DNA of 31,549 bases from JAJAZB01 sp964244295 (GCA_964244295.1 CAXTIG010000061.1:1-31549), one strand, 5' to 3'; positions 1 through 7,811 are shown, counted from the stretch's first letter. Translations and numbers: made by a program. Notes: generated by a model not told the origin, from the sequence alone.

Positions 1-56
1 AACGTTCTCGGTGGTAGTTTCCAATGGGCTACCTAAACAGTTACCTTTTTTGTACG

Positions 57-569
57 ATGCCCTCCTCCACCCACCACTTCACCGCCCCCCTCAGTCGTTT
101 CCCCGGCAAGGGCGGCTACTACCACGTCGAGTTTCCGCACGTCGTGGAAAAACTGTTCGGCACGAAGGGCAGCGTGCGGGTGTTGGGCACGTTCAACGGC
201 TACCCAATGGACCGGGCGCTGATTCCGCGCGGTGACGGGACGCACTACCTGATTTTCAGCGGAGACATGCGCCGCCTGGCCCGTCTCGCCGTCGGCGATG
301 CCGTGCGCATCGAACTCTGGCGCAACGAAACGCCCCACGACTTCCAGATTCCCGAAGAACTCAGCGCCGCCCTCGACCTCGAACCCAGCGCCCAGGCCGC
401 CTTCGAGCGGCTCAAACCAGGCGTGCGCCGGGGCATGGCGATTTGGGTTGATCAGGCCAAAAGCCTCGACGTGCGCGCCCGCCGCGCCACGGATATGCTC
501 GGACGAATCATGCAGGGCGAATTCTTGTTTGGCGGGCAGAAAATTAACGTATCCGAATCCGACGACTGA
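57..569 (+). CDS. DUF1905 / YdeI-family protein
   Basis: This 170-residue protein resembles the YdeI/OmpD-associated family with an N-terminal DUF1905 beta-barrel-like domain (about residues 5-85, including VRVLGTFNGYPM and ALIPRGDGTHYL). A C-terminal YdeI-type helical segment follows (about 105-160, with a G-x-RRG-MAIWVDQAKSLDVR-like helix and a final RATDML). Family members are soluble and poorly characterised; the E. coli namesake is linked to peptide or bacteriocin tolerance, so function here is unknown. An in-frame ATG exists at 24, but the ATG at 57 starts where homology would begin. A TACCTTTT box at 42-49 lies between the two, which favours 57. The gene is followed after 2 bases by a second YdeI-family gene, so the two are almost certainly co-transcribed. 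The sequence at 18-31 (TTTCCAATGGGCTA) matches an arm of the palindrome near 29163, so a repeat relic may flank the gene upstream. Confidence 0.8.
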   Translation: MPSSTHHFTAPLSRFPGKGGYYHVEFPHVVEKLFGTKGSVRVLGTFNGYPMDRALIPRGDGTHYLIFSGDMRRLARLAVGDAVRIELWRNETPHDFQIPEELSAALDLEPSAQAAFERLKPGVRRGMAIWVDQAKSLDVRARRATDMLGRIMQGEFLFGGQKINVSESDD

Positions 570-571
570 CC

Positions 572-1162
572 ATGCCCAATGCCCTCCACCAACTCGCCGA
601 GTTCCATGCCCACACCCGCGCCGAGTGGCGGACCTGGTTGCAGGAAAATCACGCCACCGCGCCCGGCATTTGGTTGATTACCAACAAGAAAACCAGTGGG
701 AAGGCCCACCTGAGTTACGCCGAAGCCGTGGAGGAAGCCCTCTGCTTCGGCTGGATCGACAGCCTGCCCCGGAAGCTGGATGAGCTGCGCACGGCGCTAG
801 TGTTTACGCCCCGCAAACCGAAAAGCGGCTGGTCGAAGGTGAACAAGCAGCGCATTGCAACTCTCCTGGAGCAGGGCTTGATGACCAGAGCCGGGCTGGA
901 AAAAATTGAGATTGCCAAGCAAAACGGGGGCTGGACCTTACTCGACGAAATCGAGAAGTTGACCATTCCCGCCGATCTCCAGGCAGCCCTCGACGCCAAC
1001 CCTACCGCGCTCAGGCACTTCAACGCCTTCGGCAATTCGGTGAAAAAAGGAATTTTGCAGTGGTTACAAACTGCCAAACGCCCCGAAACCCGGCAGAAGC
1101 GAATCGACGAAACCGTAGCACTGGCGGCGAAAAACGAGAAGGCGAATCAGTACCAGCCCTGA
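572..1162 (+). CDS. YdeI/OmpD-associated family protein
   Basis: This 196-residue cytosolic protein is of the YdeI (bacteriocin-protection-like) family. Family hallmarks visible are the N-terminal helix with EWRTWLQENH, the segment GIWLITNKK, the highly typical EALCFGWIDS (about residues 51-60), the basic TPRKPKSGWSKVNK stretch (about 86-99), and the C-terminal FNAFGNSVKKGILQWL with a lysine-rich tail. The length is normal for the family. It starts 2 bases after the preceding DUF1905/YdeI gene, implying an operon of two paralogous-type proteins. Its stop codon lies inside a 16-bp tandem duplication (1159-1190). The biochemical role is not established for the family, and I infer none. Confidence 0.85.
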   Translation: MPNALHQLAEFHAHTRAEWRTWLQENHATAPGIWLITNKKTSGKAHLSYAEAVEEALCFGWIDSLPRKLDELRTALVFTPRKPKSGWSKVNKQRIATLLEQGLMTRAGLEKIEIAKQNGGWTLLDEIEKLTIPADLQAALDANPTALRHFNAFGNSVKKGILQWLQTAKRPETRQKRIDETVALAAKNEKANQYQP

Positions 1163-1190
1163 GGTAGTAGTATCCTGAGGTAGTAGTATT
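1159..1190 (+). repeat. 16-bp tandem duplication across a stop codon
   Basis: Bases 1159-1174 and 1175-1190 are the same CTGAGGTAGTAGTAT sequence followed by C or T. The TGA inside the first copy is the stop codon of the YdeI-family gene. The duplication lies just before an inverted repeat and probably arose by local slippage or element-associated rearrangement. Confidence 0.8.
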
Positions 1191-1207
1191 TTGTAGTCAA
1201 TGAGGCA

Positions 1208-1294
1208 GGCTTGTCACGCTGAGCTTGTCGAAGTGCCGTCTCCTTCGACTCCGCTCAGGATGACGGCGCTTCGACAAGTTCAGCGTGACAAGCT
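1208..1294. repeat. Inverted repeat, GTCACGCTGAG family
   Basis: Arms 1208-1240 and 1262-1294 are reverse complements over 33 bp with about three mismatches. The 21-bp loop contains part of a second arm-like motif (CTTCGACTCCGCTCAGGAT). The element shares its core GTCACGCTGAG...GTCGAAG with those at 8926-9002 and 23960-24061. It sits between two convergent genes, so it could act as a bidirectional transcript end, but there is no clean poly-T tract. Confidence 0.85.
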
Positions 1295-1324
1295 AGTCAA
1301 CTTATTTTTACCACCCCCAACTGT

Positions 1325-2218
1325 TTACTTCTTCTTCCGGTTCACCCACTTTTCGTACACCATCTGAATGATGCCGTCTTTCAGCCCCAAATCGGGCACG
1401 AGGATGGTCGTGGCCCCGGCCCAGCGCATGGCCGACAGGTAAATGCGGGCGGCGGGGATGATCACGTCGGCGCGGTCGGCGTTGAGGCGGAGTTTGTTAA
1501 TCCGGTCGTCGAGGCTGAAACTGGCGATGTGGGTTTGCAGGCGTTCCAGTTCCTGGATGGAAATGCTGGTCAGGGTAAGTTTCGTCGCCGCTAAATTGAA
1601 AAGTTTGCTGATGTTGCCGCCGGTGCCGACGGCCACGATGCCCGCCCGCTTGGGGTCCACGTGGTCGGCAATCCAGCGCCGCATTTTTTCCCAATCGCCG
1701 GGTTGTTCCTTGCCTTCGAGCAGGCGCACCGAGCCGATTCGGAACGAGCGGCTGGCCACTTTCACCCGCTCCACGTACAGGTTGAGTTCGGTGCTGCCCC
1801 CGCCCACGTCGACGTGCAGGTAATTCTGCTCGCCTTCGAGGGCCTGCACCACCACGTTGTTGATGAGTTCGGCTTCGCGGCCCCCTTCGATCAGGTGAAT
1901 TTTCATGCCCAACTGCCCGTGGATGCGCGTGACCACATCCGGCCCGTTGCTGGCTTCGCGCATGGCGGAGGTGGCGCAAATCAGGTAGTCGGTCACCTCG
2001 TGCAATTCCATCAGCAGCCGGAACGAGAGCAGCATTTTAAACAGCCGCACCTCGCCTTCGGGGCTGATCTGCCCGGTGTTGAACACGTCGTGTCCCAGCC
2101 GGAGCGGGAAGCGGACGTACTCCACTTTTTTGAAAGAAACCCGACCGGCATCGGTCAGCACGGCGGAAATCTGAAGGCGGGCGGCGTTGGAGCCGATGTC
2201 GATGGCAGCGAGTTTCAC
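1325..2218 (-). CDS. Ppx/GppA-family phosphatase
   Basis: This 297-residue protein has the ASKHA fold of exopolyphosphatase / guanosine pentaphosphate phosphatase enzymes. It shows the phosphate-1 loop AIDIGSNAARL near the N-terminus, the EGGREAELI segment, the second glycine-rich loop VDVGGGSTELN (about residues 136-146) and AVGTGGNISKL (about 195-205). It has only the catalytic Ppx domain and lacks the C-terminal HD-like domain of long Ppx proteins. Expected substrates are polyphosphate or pppGpp, or the conserved Bacteroidota equivalent. The GTG at 2218 is chosen as start: upstream in-frame residues merely translate a tandem repeat (KPSN-F units), and the catalytic loop begins two codons later. 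A long repeat hairpin separates it from the upstream lipoprotein gene. Confidence 0.85.
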   Translation of the reverse strand: MKLAAIDIGSNAARLQISAVLTDAGRVSFKKVEYVRFPLRLGHDVFNTGQISPEGEVRLFKMLLSFRLLMELHEVTDYLICATSAMREASNGPDVVTRIHGQLGMKIHLIEGGREAELINNVVVQALEGEQNYLHVDVGGGSTELNLYVERVKVASRSFRIGSVRLLEGKEQPGDWEKMRRWIADHVDPKRAGIVAVGTGGNISKLFNLAATKLTLTSISIQELERLQTHIASFSLDDRINKLRLNADRADVIIPAARIYLSAMRWAGATTILVPDLGLKDGIIQMVYEKWVNRKKK

Positions 2219-2226
2219 GGAAAAAA

Positions 2227-2358
2227 GGTTGGAGGGTTTGAAAAGGTTTGAGGGTTTGAAGGGGTTTGAGGGTTTGAAGGTAGAACGAAAACCTCCCCTT
2301 AAACCCACCAGTAATCAAACTTTCAAACCCTCAAACCTTTTCAAACCCTCAACCCTCA
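2227..2358. repeat. Hairpin with tandem-repeat arms (GGTTTGA units)
   Basis: The left arm (about 2227-2280) is built of repeated GGTTTGA/GGGTTTGAAG units. The right arm (about 2315-2358) is the reverse complement (TCAAACCCTCAAACC-type units). The arms can pair in several registers. The right arm ends on the stop codon of the beta-lactamase-family gene (2356-2358), and the left arm ends 9 bases before the phosphatase start, so the element fills the whole junction. Confidence 0.85.
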
Positions 2359-3417
2359 AAGCTGTTTTCGCACCAATTCCCGGATTTGCAAACTGGCGGT
2401 TCGGCTGATCACCCCTTCTGATACGGTAAAAATCACCCCCGCTACGCCGTGGGCGCTGTCCTGCCAGGGGTGGGTGCCGAAGGCACCGGGGCTGCAACTT
2501 TCGAGCAGCGTGCCGTTGGCGGCCTTCACGTCGAGCCAGTTGCCGATGCCGTAGCGCACGGGGTTGACGGCGGGCGTGGTGTAGGGATTGCCACCCGCGT
2601 AGGGCGTATACTGAATGGCGGCCCCGGCGGTCTGGTCGCTCAACATGGCGCTGACGGCGGCTTCGCTCAACACGCGTTTTCCGTTGAAAACGCCCTTGTT
2701 CACCACCATTTCCACGAAGTTGAGAAGGCTCCGCGCCGAGGTGGAAACGCCACCCGGAACGAGCGGGTGCTGGGGTCTAGACGGGCTGTAAATCGCCGTC
2801 AGGTTGCAGAGTTGGCCTATTTTTTCGTTGAAAAGCGCCTGCCAGGCTTTGCCCGAAGCCACCTCCGCTACGCGCCCGGCGATCTGCATTCCCACGCCGC
2901 CGTAGTAAAACGCGGTGCCGGGCGGGGTGAGTAATTTCGTGTACACCGCCAGCGAATCGACGGCCTGGGCGAGGGTCAGGTCGCGGCGGTCTTCGTAGCC
3001 CTGGGGCGAGTCGCCGGGGAACCCGGAGGTGTGCGAAAACAACTGCCGGATGGTAATTTTCCCCTTGCCGTGTTTCGTGAAAATCGGGAGGAATTTGCCG
3101 AGGCTGTCGCTGAGGCTGAGTTTTCCCTCGTCGACTAGCGCCATGATCACACCCGCCGAAAGCCATTTCGAGGCGGAGGCGATGGGCTTGACGGTGGTCT
3201 CGGTCAAGGCACCCCAATTTTTTTGGTAAATCAACTTCCCGTTTTGAGAAACCAGGATGACCACGCTGCCGTTGTAACTGGCGAGGTTTTGGGTGACGAA
3301 GGCATCCACCGCCGAAAAATCGTAGGGGTTGGGCGTCGGTTCGGGGGTAGGGGAGGCGGGCGGCTGGCAGGCCAGAAACAAGGCGACGAAACCGAGCAGG
3401 AGGGGCGATTTGGGCAT
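2356..3417 (-). CDS. Serine hydrolase, beta-lactamase fold, lipoprotein
   Basis: This 353-residue protein is of the beta-lactamase/class C esterase superfamily (PF00144 type). A short hydrophobic signal ends in LFLAC, giving a probable lipobox cysteine at residue 17, followed by a Pro/Thr-rich linker (PTPEPTPNP), so the enzyme is probably membrane-anchored facing the periplasm. The nucleophile motif S-x-x-K is visible as SASK within PIASASKWLSAG, followed by IRQLFSHTSGFPGD, typical of this family. The usual Y-x-N motif appears as YYG (FYYGGVGMQ), and a C-terminal HGVAG may be the third motif. The replaced Asn suggests an esterase or peptidase-like activity rather than a true beta-lactamase, but the substrate cannot be told. 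It is divergent from metH, with a perfect inverted repeat between them. Confidence 0.85.
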   Translation of the reverse strand: MPKSPLLLGFVALFLACQPPASPTPEPTPNPYDFSAVDAFVTQNLASYNGSVVILVSQNGKLIYQKNWGALTETTVKPIASASKWLSAGVIMALVDEGKLSLSDSLGKFLPIFTKHGKGKITIRQLFSHTSGFPGDSPQGYEDRRDLTLAQAVDSLAVYTKLLTPPGTAFYYGGVGMQIAGRVAEVASGKAWQALFNEKIGQLCNLTAIYSPSRPQHPLVPGGVSTSARSLLNFVEMVVNKGVFNGKRVLSEAAVSAMLSDQTAGAAIQYTPYAGGNPYTTPAVNPVRYGIGNWLDVKAANGTLLESCSPGAFGTHPWQDSAHGVAGVIFTVSEGVISRTASLQIRELVRKQL

Positions 3418-3489
3418 GGGTGCTTTTTGACGGCTTGGAGATTGCCCGGCAGCGAACGTTTAACGAAGAGGTTGTTTAGAATTTATTAA

Positions 3490-3611
3490 AAAAAAGAGTT
3501 GTCATCCCGACGCAGGAGGGATCTCGTTAGACGACCAGGTACGCTGGCTACCGGCAAAGGGTCTGTAGGGCCAACGAGATCCCTCCTGCGTCGGGATGAC
3601 AACTCTTTTTT
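3490..3611. repeat. Perfect 39-bp inverted repeat, GTCATCC family
   Basis: Arms 3490-3528 and 3573-3611 are perfect reverse complements over 39 bp, separated by a 44-bp loop. The outer ends are A6/T6. The element occupies the 352-bp gap between the divergent lipoprotein and metH genes. The rest of that gap holds only short unassigned sequence and the metH promoter. Arm core and loop start (TCTCGTTAGACGACC) match the reverse complement of the element at 24645-24771. A shortened relative lies at 7739-7803. Confidence 0.95.
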
Positions 3612-3667
3612 GAAATAGCAATGGAAAATGGTACCCCCAAAATTGGACTGACACGGGCACTACCCCG

Positions 3668-3698
3668 CTGAAGACCCCGTCGTTTTTACTTACTTTTG
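3668..3698 (+). promoter_or_regulatory. Putative metH promoter
   Basis: TACTTTTG at 3691-3698 fits the Bacteroidota -7 box TAnnTTTG exactly. CTG at 3668-3670, 20 bp upstream, is a one-mismatch -33 element. Transcription would start near 3705, about 65 bases before the preferred metH ATG. No cobalamin or SAM riboswitch fold was recognised in the short leader. Confidence 0.6.
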
Positions 3699-3769
3699 CA
3701 CTTTACTGAGAACCGGCGCGTTCCGCCCGAACCGTTCCGATGCCGATTCGAATCCGGCCCCATCTGCCC

Positions 3770-6700
3770 ATGACGACCACGACGCTCCAACGCCCCGACC
3801 TCCGCGACCTGCTGAAAACCCGCATCCTCGTGCTTGACGGCGCGATGGGGACGATGATTCAGCGGCACAAACTTGAGGAAGAGGACTACCGGGGGGCGCG
3901 CTTCGCCGACTGGGGCCAGTCGCTCAAGGGCAACAACGATTTGCTCAGTTTGACTCGCCCCGACATCATCCGCGAAATCCACGCGCAGTATTTTGAAGCC
4001 GGGGCCGACATCGCTGAAACGAACACGTTTTCCGGCACCAGCATCGCGATGGCCGACTACGGGATGGAGGAATTGGTGTACGAACTGAACTACGAATCGG
4101 CCCGGATTGCCCGCGAGGTGGCGGATGAATTCACCGCTAAAAATCCCGATAAACCTCGCTACGTGGCCGGTTCCATCGGTCCGACCAACCGCACCGCCTC
4201 CCTCTCGCCCGACGTAAACAACCCCGGCTACCGCGCCGTGAGTTTCGACGATCTCGTCGAAGCCTACACCGAGCAGGTGCGCGGGCTGGTGGACGGCGGG
4301 GCCGATTTGCTGCTGGTCGAGACGATTTTCGACACGCTCAACGCAAAAGCGGCGCTGTTTGCGATTGACCAGTTTTTTGCGAAGGTGGCTCCGACCTCCG
4401 GTCGGAGTTCGACCGCAGGTCGAAACGTATCCGCTGAGACCGGCGTCCCATCCGGGGACTTTCGACCTCCGGTCGAACTCCGACCGGAGGTCGGAGCCAC
4501 CACCCTGCCCATCATGGTCTCCGGCACCATCACCGACGCGTCGGGCCGGACGCTTTCGGGGCAAACCACCGAGGCGTTTCTGACCTCGGTTTCGCACCTG
4601 CCACTGCTGTCGGTGGGATTGAACTGCGCCCTCGGAGCCGACCAACTCCGGCCTTACGTGCAGACGCTGGCGCAAAAAGCCCCATTTTTTACCTCCGCCC
4701 ACCCCAACGCCGGGTTGCCCAACGAAATGGGCGAGTACGACCAAACCCCCGCCGAAATGGGTGTGCTGATCGACGGGTTTTTGCAGGATAATTTCCTCAA
4801 CATCATCGGCGGCTGCTGCGGCACCACGCCCGAACACATCCGGGTGATTGCCGATACGGCGGCGAAATACGCGCCGCGCACCTTGCCCGAAACCGTACGC
4901 ACGCTGCACCTCTCCGGCCTCGAACCCGTCGAGGTGACGAGGGAAAAAGTGCTGTTCCTGAACGTGGGTGAGCGCTGCAACGTGACCGGCTCGAAGAAAT
5001 TTGCCCGGCTCATCCGCGAAAACAAGTACGACGAGGCCCTCAGCGTGGCCCGCGAGCAGGTCGAAAACGGCGCGCAGGTGATCGATGTGAACATGGACGA
5101 AGGCATGATCGACGGGGCCGCCGCCATGACCACGTTCATGAACCTGCTCGCCGCCGAACCCGACATCGCCCGCGTGCCGGTGATGATCGATTCCTCGAAG
5201 TGGGAAGTGATCGAAGCCGGGTTGAAGTGCGTGCAGGGCAAGGCGATTGTCAACTCGATTTCGCTGAAAGAAGGCGAGGAGGCCTTCCGCGAACGCGCCC
5301 GCACCGTGCAGCGCTACGGCGCGGCGGTGGTGGTGATGGCCTTCGACGAAACCGGGCAGGCCGACAGCTACCAGCGCCGCGTTGAAATCTGCGAACGCGC
5401 CTACCGGATTCTGGTCGATGAAGTCGGGTTTGCCGCCGAAGACATCATTTTCGACCCCAACATCCTGACCGTCGCCACGGGCATCGACGAGCACAACAAC
5501 TACGCCGTCGATTTTATCGCCGCCACGCGTTGGATTAAAGAAAACCTGCCCTACGCCAAAGTGTCGGGCGGGGTGTCGAACGTGTCGTTTTCGTTCCGGG
5601 GCAACGAACCCGTGCGGGAAGCGATTCACTCGGCGTTTTTGTACCACGCCATCAAAGCGGGCATGGACATGGGCATCGTCAACGCCGGGCAGTTGACCGT
5701 GTACGACGACATTCCGAAGGACTTCCTCGAACTGGTCGAAGACGTGTTGCTCAACCGCCGCCCCGACGCGACCGAGCGGCTGGTGACGTTTGCCGAAACC
5801 ATCAAAGACAAAGGCAAGACCGAAACCGTGGTTGACGCGGCGGAATGGCGGGGCCTGCCCGTCAACGAGCGCCTCACCCACGCGCTGGTGAAGGGCATCG
5901 CCGATTTCATCGACGAAGACGTGGAGGAAGCCCGGCACTTTTTCAGCCGTCCGCTCGAAGTCATTGAAGGGCCGCTGATGGACGGAATGAACGTGGTTGG
6001 TGACTTGTTTGGCGAGGGAAAAATGTTTTTACCGCAGGTCGTGAAATCGGCGCGGGTGATGAAGAAAGCGGTGGCGTACCTACTGCCGTTCATCGAAGCC
6101 AGTAAATCCGCCGGGGCCAGTTCGTCCAATGGCAAAGTGCTGATGGCGACGGTGAAAGGCGATGTACACGACATCGGTAAAAACATCGTCGGCGTGGTGC
6201 TGGGCTGCAACAACTACGAAATCATCGACCTCGGCGTGATGGTGCCGACCGAGAAAATTCTCGCGGCGGCGAAGGAACACCAGGTGGACATCATCGGGTT
6301 GTCGGGTCTCATCACGCCGAGCCTCGACGAGATGGTGGGCGTGGCGAAGGAAATGCAGCGGCAGGGTTTCACCGTGCCGCTGCTCATCGGCGGGGCCACG
6401 ACCTCTCGCATCCACACCGCCGTAAAAATCGACCCCCACTACGACGGCCCGGTCATCCACGTACTCGACGCCAGCCGCTCGGTGCCGGTGGCCGGTCGGC
6501 TCACGCAATCGGAGCAAAGCCAGGAAGACATCTGGAAAGAAATCAAAACCGAATACGCCAAACTCCGCGAGGAACACGCCCGGCGCAAGCAGGACAAGGC
6601 CGTGGTTTCGATTGAAGTAGCCCGCGAAAACAAGCCCAAAATTGACTGGTCGGGCTTTGTTCCGAAAAAACCAGCCTTCCTCGGCACCCGCGTCTTCGAG

Positions 6701-7738
6701 GATTATCCGCTGGCCGAAATCGCCCGGTACATCGATTGGACGCCGTTTTTCCAAACCTGGCAATTGCACGGAAAATACCCGGCCATTTTTGAAGATAAAA
6801 TCGTCGGCGAAGAAGCCCGGAAACTGTTCGACGACGCGCAGAATCTGTTGCTCGACCTCATCAACGATAGGTCGTTACAGGCCCGCGCCGTGGTCGGCTT
6901 CTGGCCCGCCAACGCCGTTGACGACGATATTTTGCTGCATGATTTTGAGGAAATCGAGCGGGAAGTTTCCTGCGAACGGCACGGCTCGCATCGGCACGTG
7001 GAGTATCGAATCGCCAATGCCCAAAACGATCCGTCAACCCGTCGCAACGTAGGAGTCGCTGACCCGTTGCTCGCCGTTCACTCGGAACAAGGAGTTTTAA
7101 GCCCCTCCGAAGGAGGGGTTGGGGAGGCTCTTGCCGTCCTCCACCACCTCCGCCAGCAAAGCCAGAAAGCCGTCGGGTTGCCCAACTACTGCCTGAGCGA
7201 TTTCGTCGCCCCACTCGAAAGCGGCAGGGAAGACTACCTCGGCGGCTTCGCCGTCACGGCGGGCCTGGGCATCGAAGCGCTGATCGAAAAGTACGAGCGT
7301 GACCACGACGACTACAACTCGATCCTGGTCAAAGCCCTCGCCGACCGCCTCGCCGAAGCCTTCGCCGAGTTGATGCACGTGCGGGTGCGGAAGGAATTCT
7401 GGGGCTACGCGCCCAATGAAGAATTGGACAACGAATCGCTCATCAAGGAAAAATACGTGGGCATTCGCCCCGCCCCCGGCTACCCGGCCTGCCCCGACCA
7501 CACTGAAAAAGCAACCCTCTTCGACCTCCTCGACGCCGGGAGGGCGGGTATCGAACTCACCGAGAGCTACGCCATGTACCCGGCCAGCAGCGTGAGCGGC
7601 TGGTATTTCTCGCACCCCGAAAGCCGGTATTTTCCCGTCGGGAAGCTCCAGAAAGACCAGGTGGTGGATTACGCCAAACGCAAGGGGATGAGCGTGGAAG
7701 ACGTGGAGCGGTGGATGGGGTCGGTGCTGGGGTATTGA
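3770..7738 (+). CDS. metH: Cobalamin-dependent methionine synthase
   Basis: This enzyme transfers the methyl group from 5-methyl-THF through cobalamin to homocysteine. The preferred start (1322 residues) is longer than the roughly 1227 of E. coli MetH. Domains in order: homocysteine-binding barrel (about 15-375, zinc ligand pair in GGCCGTT, Cys349-Cys350), pterin-binding barrel (about 390-650, NVGERCNVTGS), cobalamin cap and Rossmann domains (about 680-930, DVHDIGKNIVG with axial His800), and the SAM-dependent reactivation domain to the C-terminus (RPAPGYPACPDHTEK, SVSGWYFSHPES). The extra length is partly two in-frame repeat-like insertions, at about residues 205-244 (bases 4384-4501) and about 1094-1121 (around 7050-7130). 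The ATG at 3770 is chosen because MTTTTLQ immediately precedes the conserved DLLKTRILVLDGAMGT; the in-frame ATG at 3740 is possible. Its likely partner, metF, lies at 22019. Confidence 0.96.
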   Translation: MTTTTLQRPDLRDLLKTRILVLDGAMGTMIQRHKLEEEDYRGARFADWGQSLKGNNDLLSLTRPDIIREIHAQYFEAGADIAETNTFSGTSIAMADYGMEELVYELNYESARIAREVADEFTAKNPDKPRYVAGSIGPTNRTASLSPDVNNPGYRAVSFDDLVEAYTEQVRGLVDGGADLLLVETIFDTLNAKAALFAIDQFFAKVAPTSGRSSTAGRNVSAETGVPSGDFRPPVELRPEVGATTLPIMVSGTITDASGRTLSGQTTEAFLTSVSHLPLLSVGLNCALGADQLRPYVQTLAQKAPFFTSAHPNAGLPNEMGEYDQTPAEMGVLIDGFLQDNFLNIIGGCCGTTPEHIRVIADTAAKYAPRTLPETVRTLHLSGLEPVEVTREKVLFLNVGERCNVTGSKKFARLIRENKYDEALSVAREQVENGAQVIDVNMDEGMIDGAAAMTTFMNLLAAEPDIARVPVMIDSSKWEVIEAGLKCVQGKAIVNSISLKEGEEAFRERARTVQRYGAAVVVMAFDETGQADSYQRRVEICERAYRILVDEVGFAAEDIIFDPNILTVATGIDEHNNYAVDFIAATRWIKENLPYAKVSGGVSNVSFSFRGNEPVREAIHSAFLYHAIKAGMDMGIVNAGQLTVYDDIPKDFLELVEDVLLNRRPDATERLVTFAETIKDKGKTETVVDAAEWRGLPVNERLTHALVKGIADFIDEDVEEARHFFSRPLEVIEGPLMDGMNVVGDLFGEGKMFLPQVVKSARVMKKAVAYLLPFIEASKSAGASSSNGKVLMATVKGDVHDIGKNIVGVVLGCNNYEIIDLGVMVPTEKILAAAKEHQVDIIGLSGLITPSLDEMVGVAKEMQRQGFTVPLLIGGATTSRIHTAVKIDPHYDGPVIHVLDASRSVPVAGRLTQSEQSQEDIWKEIKTEYAKLREEHARRKQDKAVVSIEVARENKPKIDWSGFVPKKPAFLGTRVFEDYPLAEIARYIDWTPFFQTWQLHGKYPAIFEDKIVGEEARKLFDDAQNLLLDLINDRSLQARAVVGFWPANAVDDDILLHDFEEIEREVSCERHGSHRHVEYRIANAQNDPSTRRNVGVADPLLAVHSEQGVLSPSEGGVGEALAVLHHLRQQSQKAVGLPNYCLSDFVAPLESGREDYLGGFAVTAGLGIEALIEKYERDHDDYNSILVKALADRLAEAFAELMHVRVRKEFWGYAPNEELDNESLIKEKYVGIRPAPGYPACPDHTEKATLFDLLDAGRAGIELTESYAMYPASSVSGWYFSHPESRYFPVGKLQKDQVVDYAKRKGMSVEDVERWMGSVLGY
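4384..4501. repeat. In-frame palindromic element inside metH
   Basis: Arms 4384-4425 and 4460-4501 (42 bp each) are reverse complements with a single mismatch, around a 34-bp loop. Each arm contains two smaller palindromes (CTCCGACC-TCC-GGTCGGAG and TTCGACC-GCA-GGTCGAA), so the strand can fold as a branched cloverleaf. The element is read through in frame. It encodes a Ser/Arg/Pro/Val-rich stretch placed just before the conserved LPIMVSGTITD of the homocysteine-binding domain, where other MetH proteins have only a short linker (E. coli comparison from memory). Confidence 0.92.
7102..7118. repeat. Hairpin in second metH insertion
   Basis: CCCCTCC-GAA-GGAGGGG forms a 7-bp perfect stem, and the sequence continues TTGGGGAGG. 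This resembles the CCCCCTTTNAAGGGGG-type repeats of the window (10201-10266, 30314-30436). It is translated as LSPSEGGVGEA within a segment of about 30-40 residues that precedes HHLRQQ and is absent from E. coli MetH. Only one arm of a larger element is present. Confidence 0.6.
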
Positions 7739-7803
7739 CCAAAGTTTATAGGGGTGTTGTCATCCCAACGCAGGAGGGATGACAACACCCCTATAAACTT
7801 TGG
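7739..7803. terminator. Perfect 28-bp hairpin between convergent genes
   Basis: Arms 7739-7766 and 7776-7803 are perfect reverse complements around a 9-base loop (AACGCAGGA). The hairpin begins on the base after the metH stop codon and ends 8 bases before the stop of the opposing small gene. Its inner part (GTTGTCATCCC...CGCAGGAGGGAT) matches the element at 3490-3611, of which it looks like an internally deleted relative. It lacks a T-run, but a stem this stable is a plausible bidirectional transcript end. Confidence 0.8.
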
Positions 7804-7811
7804 TTACGCAG

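Noticed and set aside
3743..3757. tRNA T-loop-like GATTCGAATCC upstream of metH
   Set aside because: No acceptor stem, anticodon arm or D-arm can be placed around it, and the bases lie in the leader or alternative N-terminus of metH.
3699..3769. Riboswitch (cobalamin or SAM) before metH
   Set aside because: The predicted leader is only about 65 bases and shows none of the conserved core motifs I could recognise.
3686..5938. 750-codon open frame on the minus strand opposite metH
   Set aside because: It is antisense to the conserved MetH frame, with the His/Gly/Val-rich composition typical of shadow frames in GC-rich DNA.
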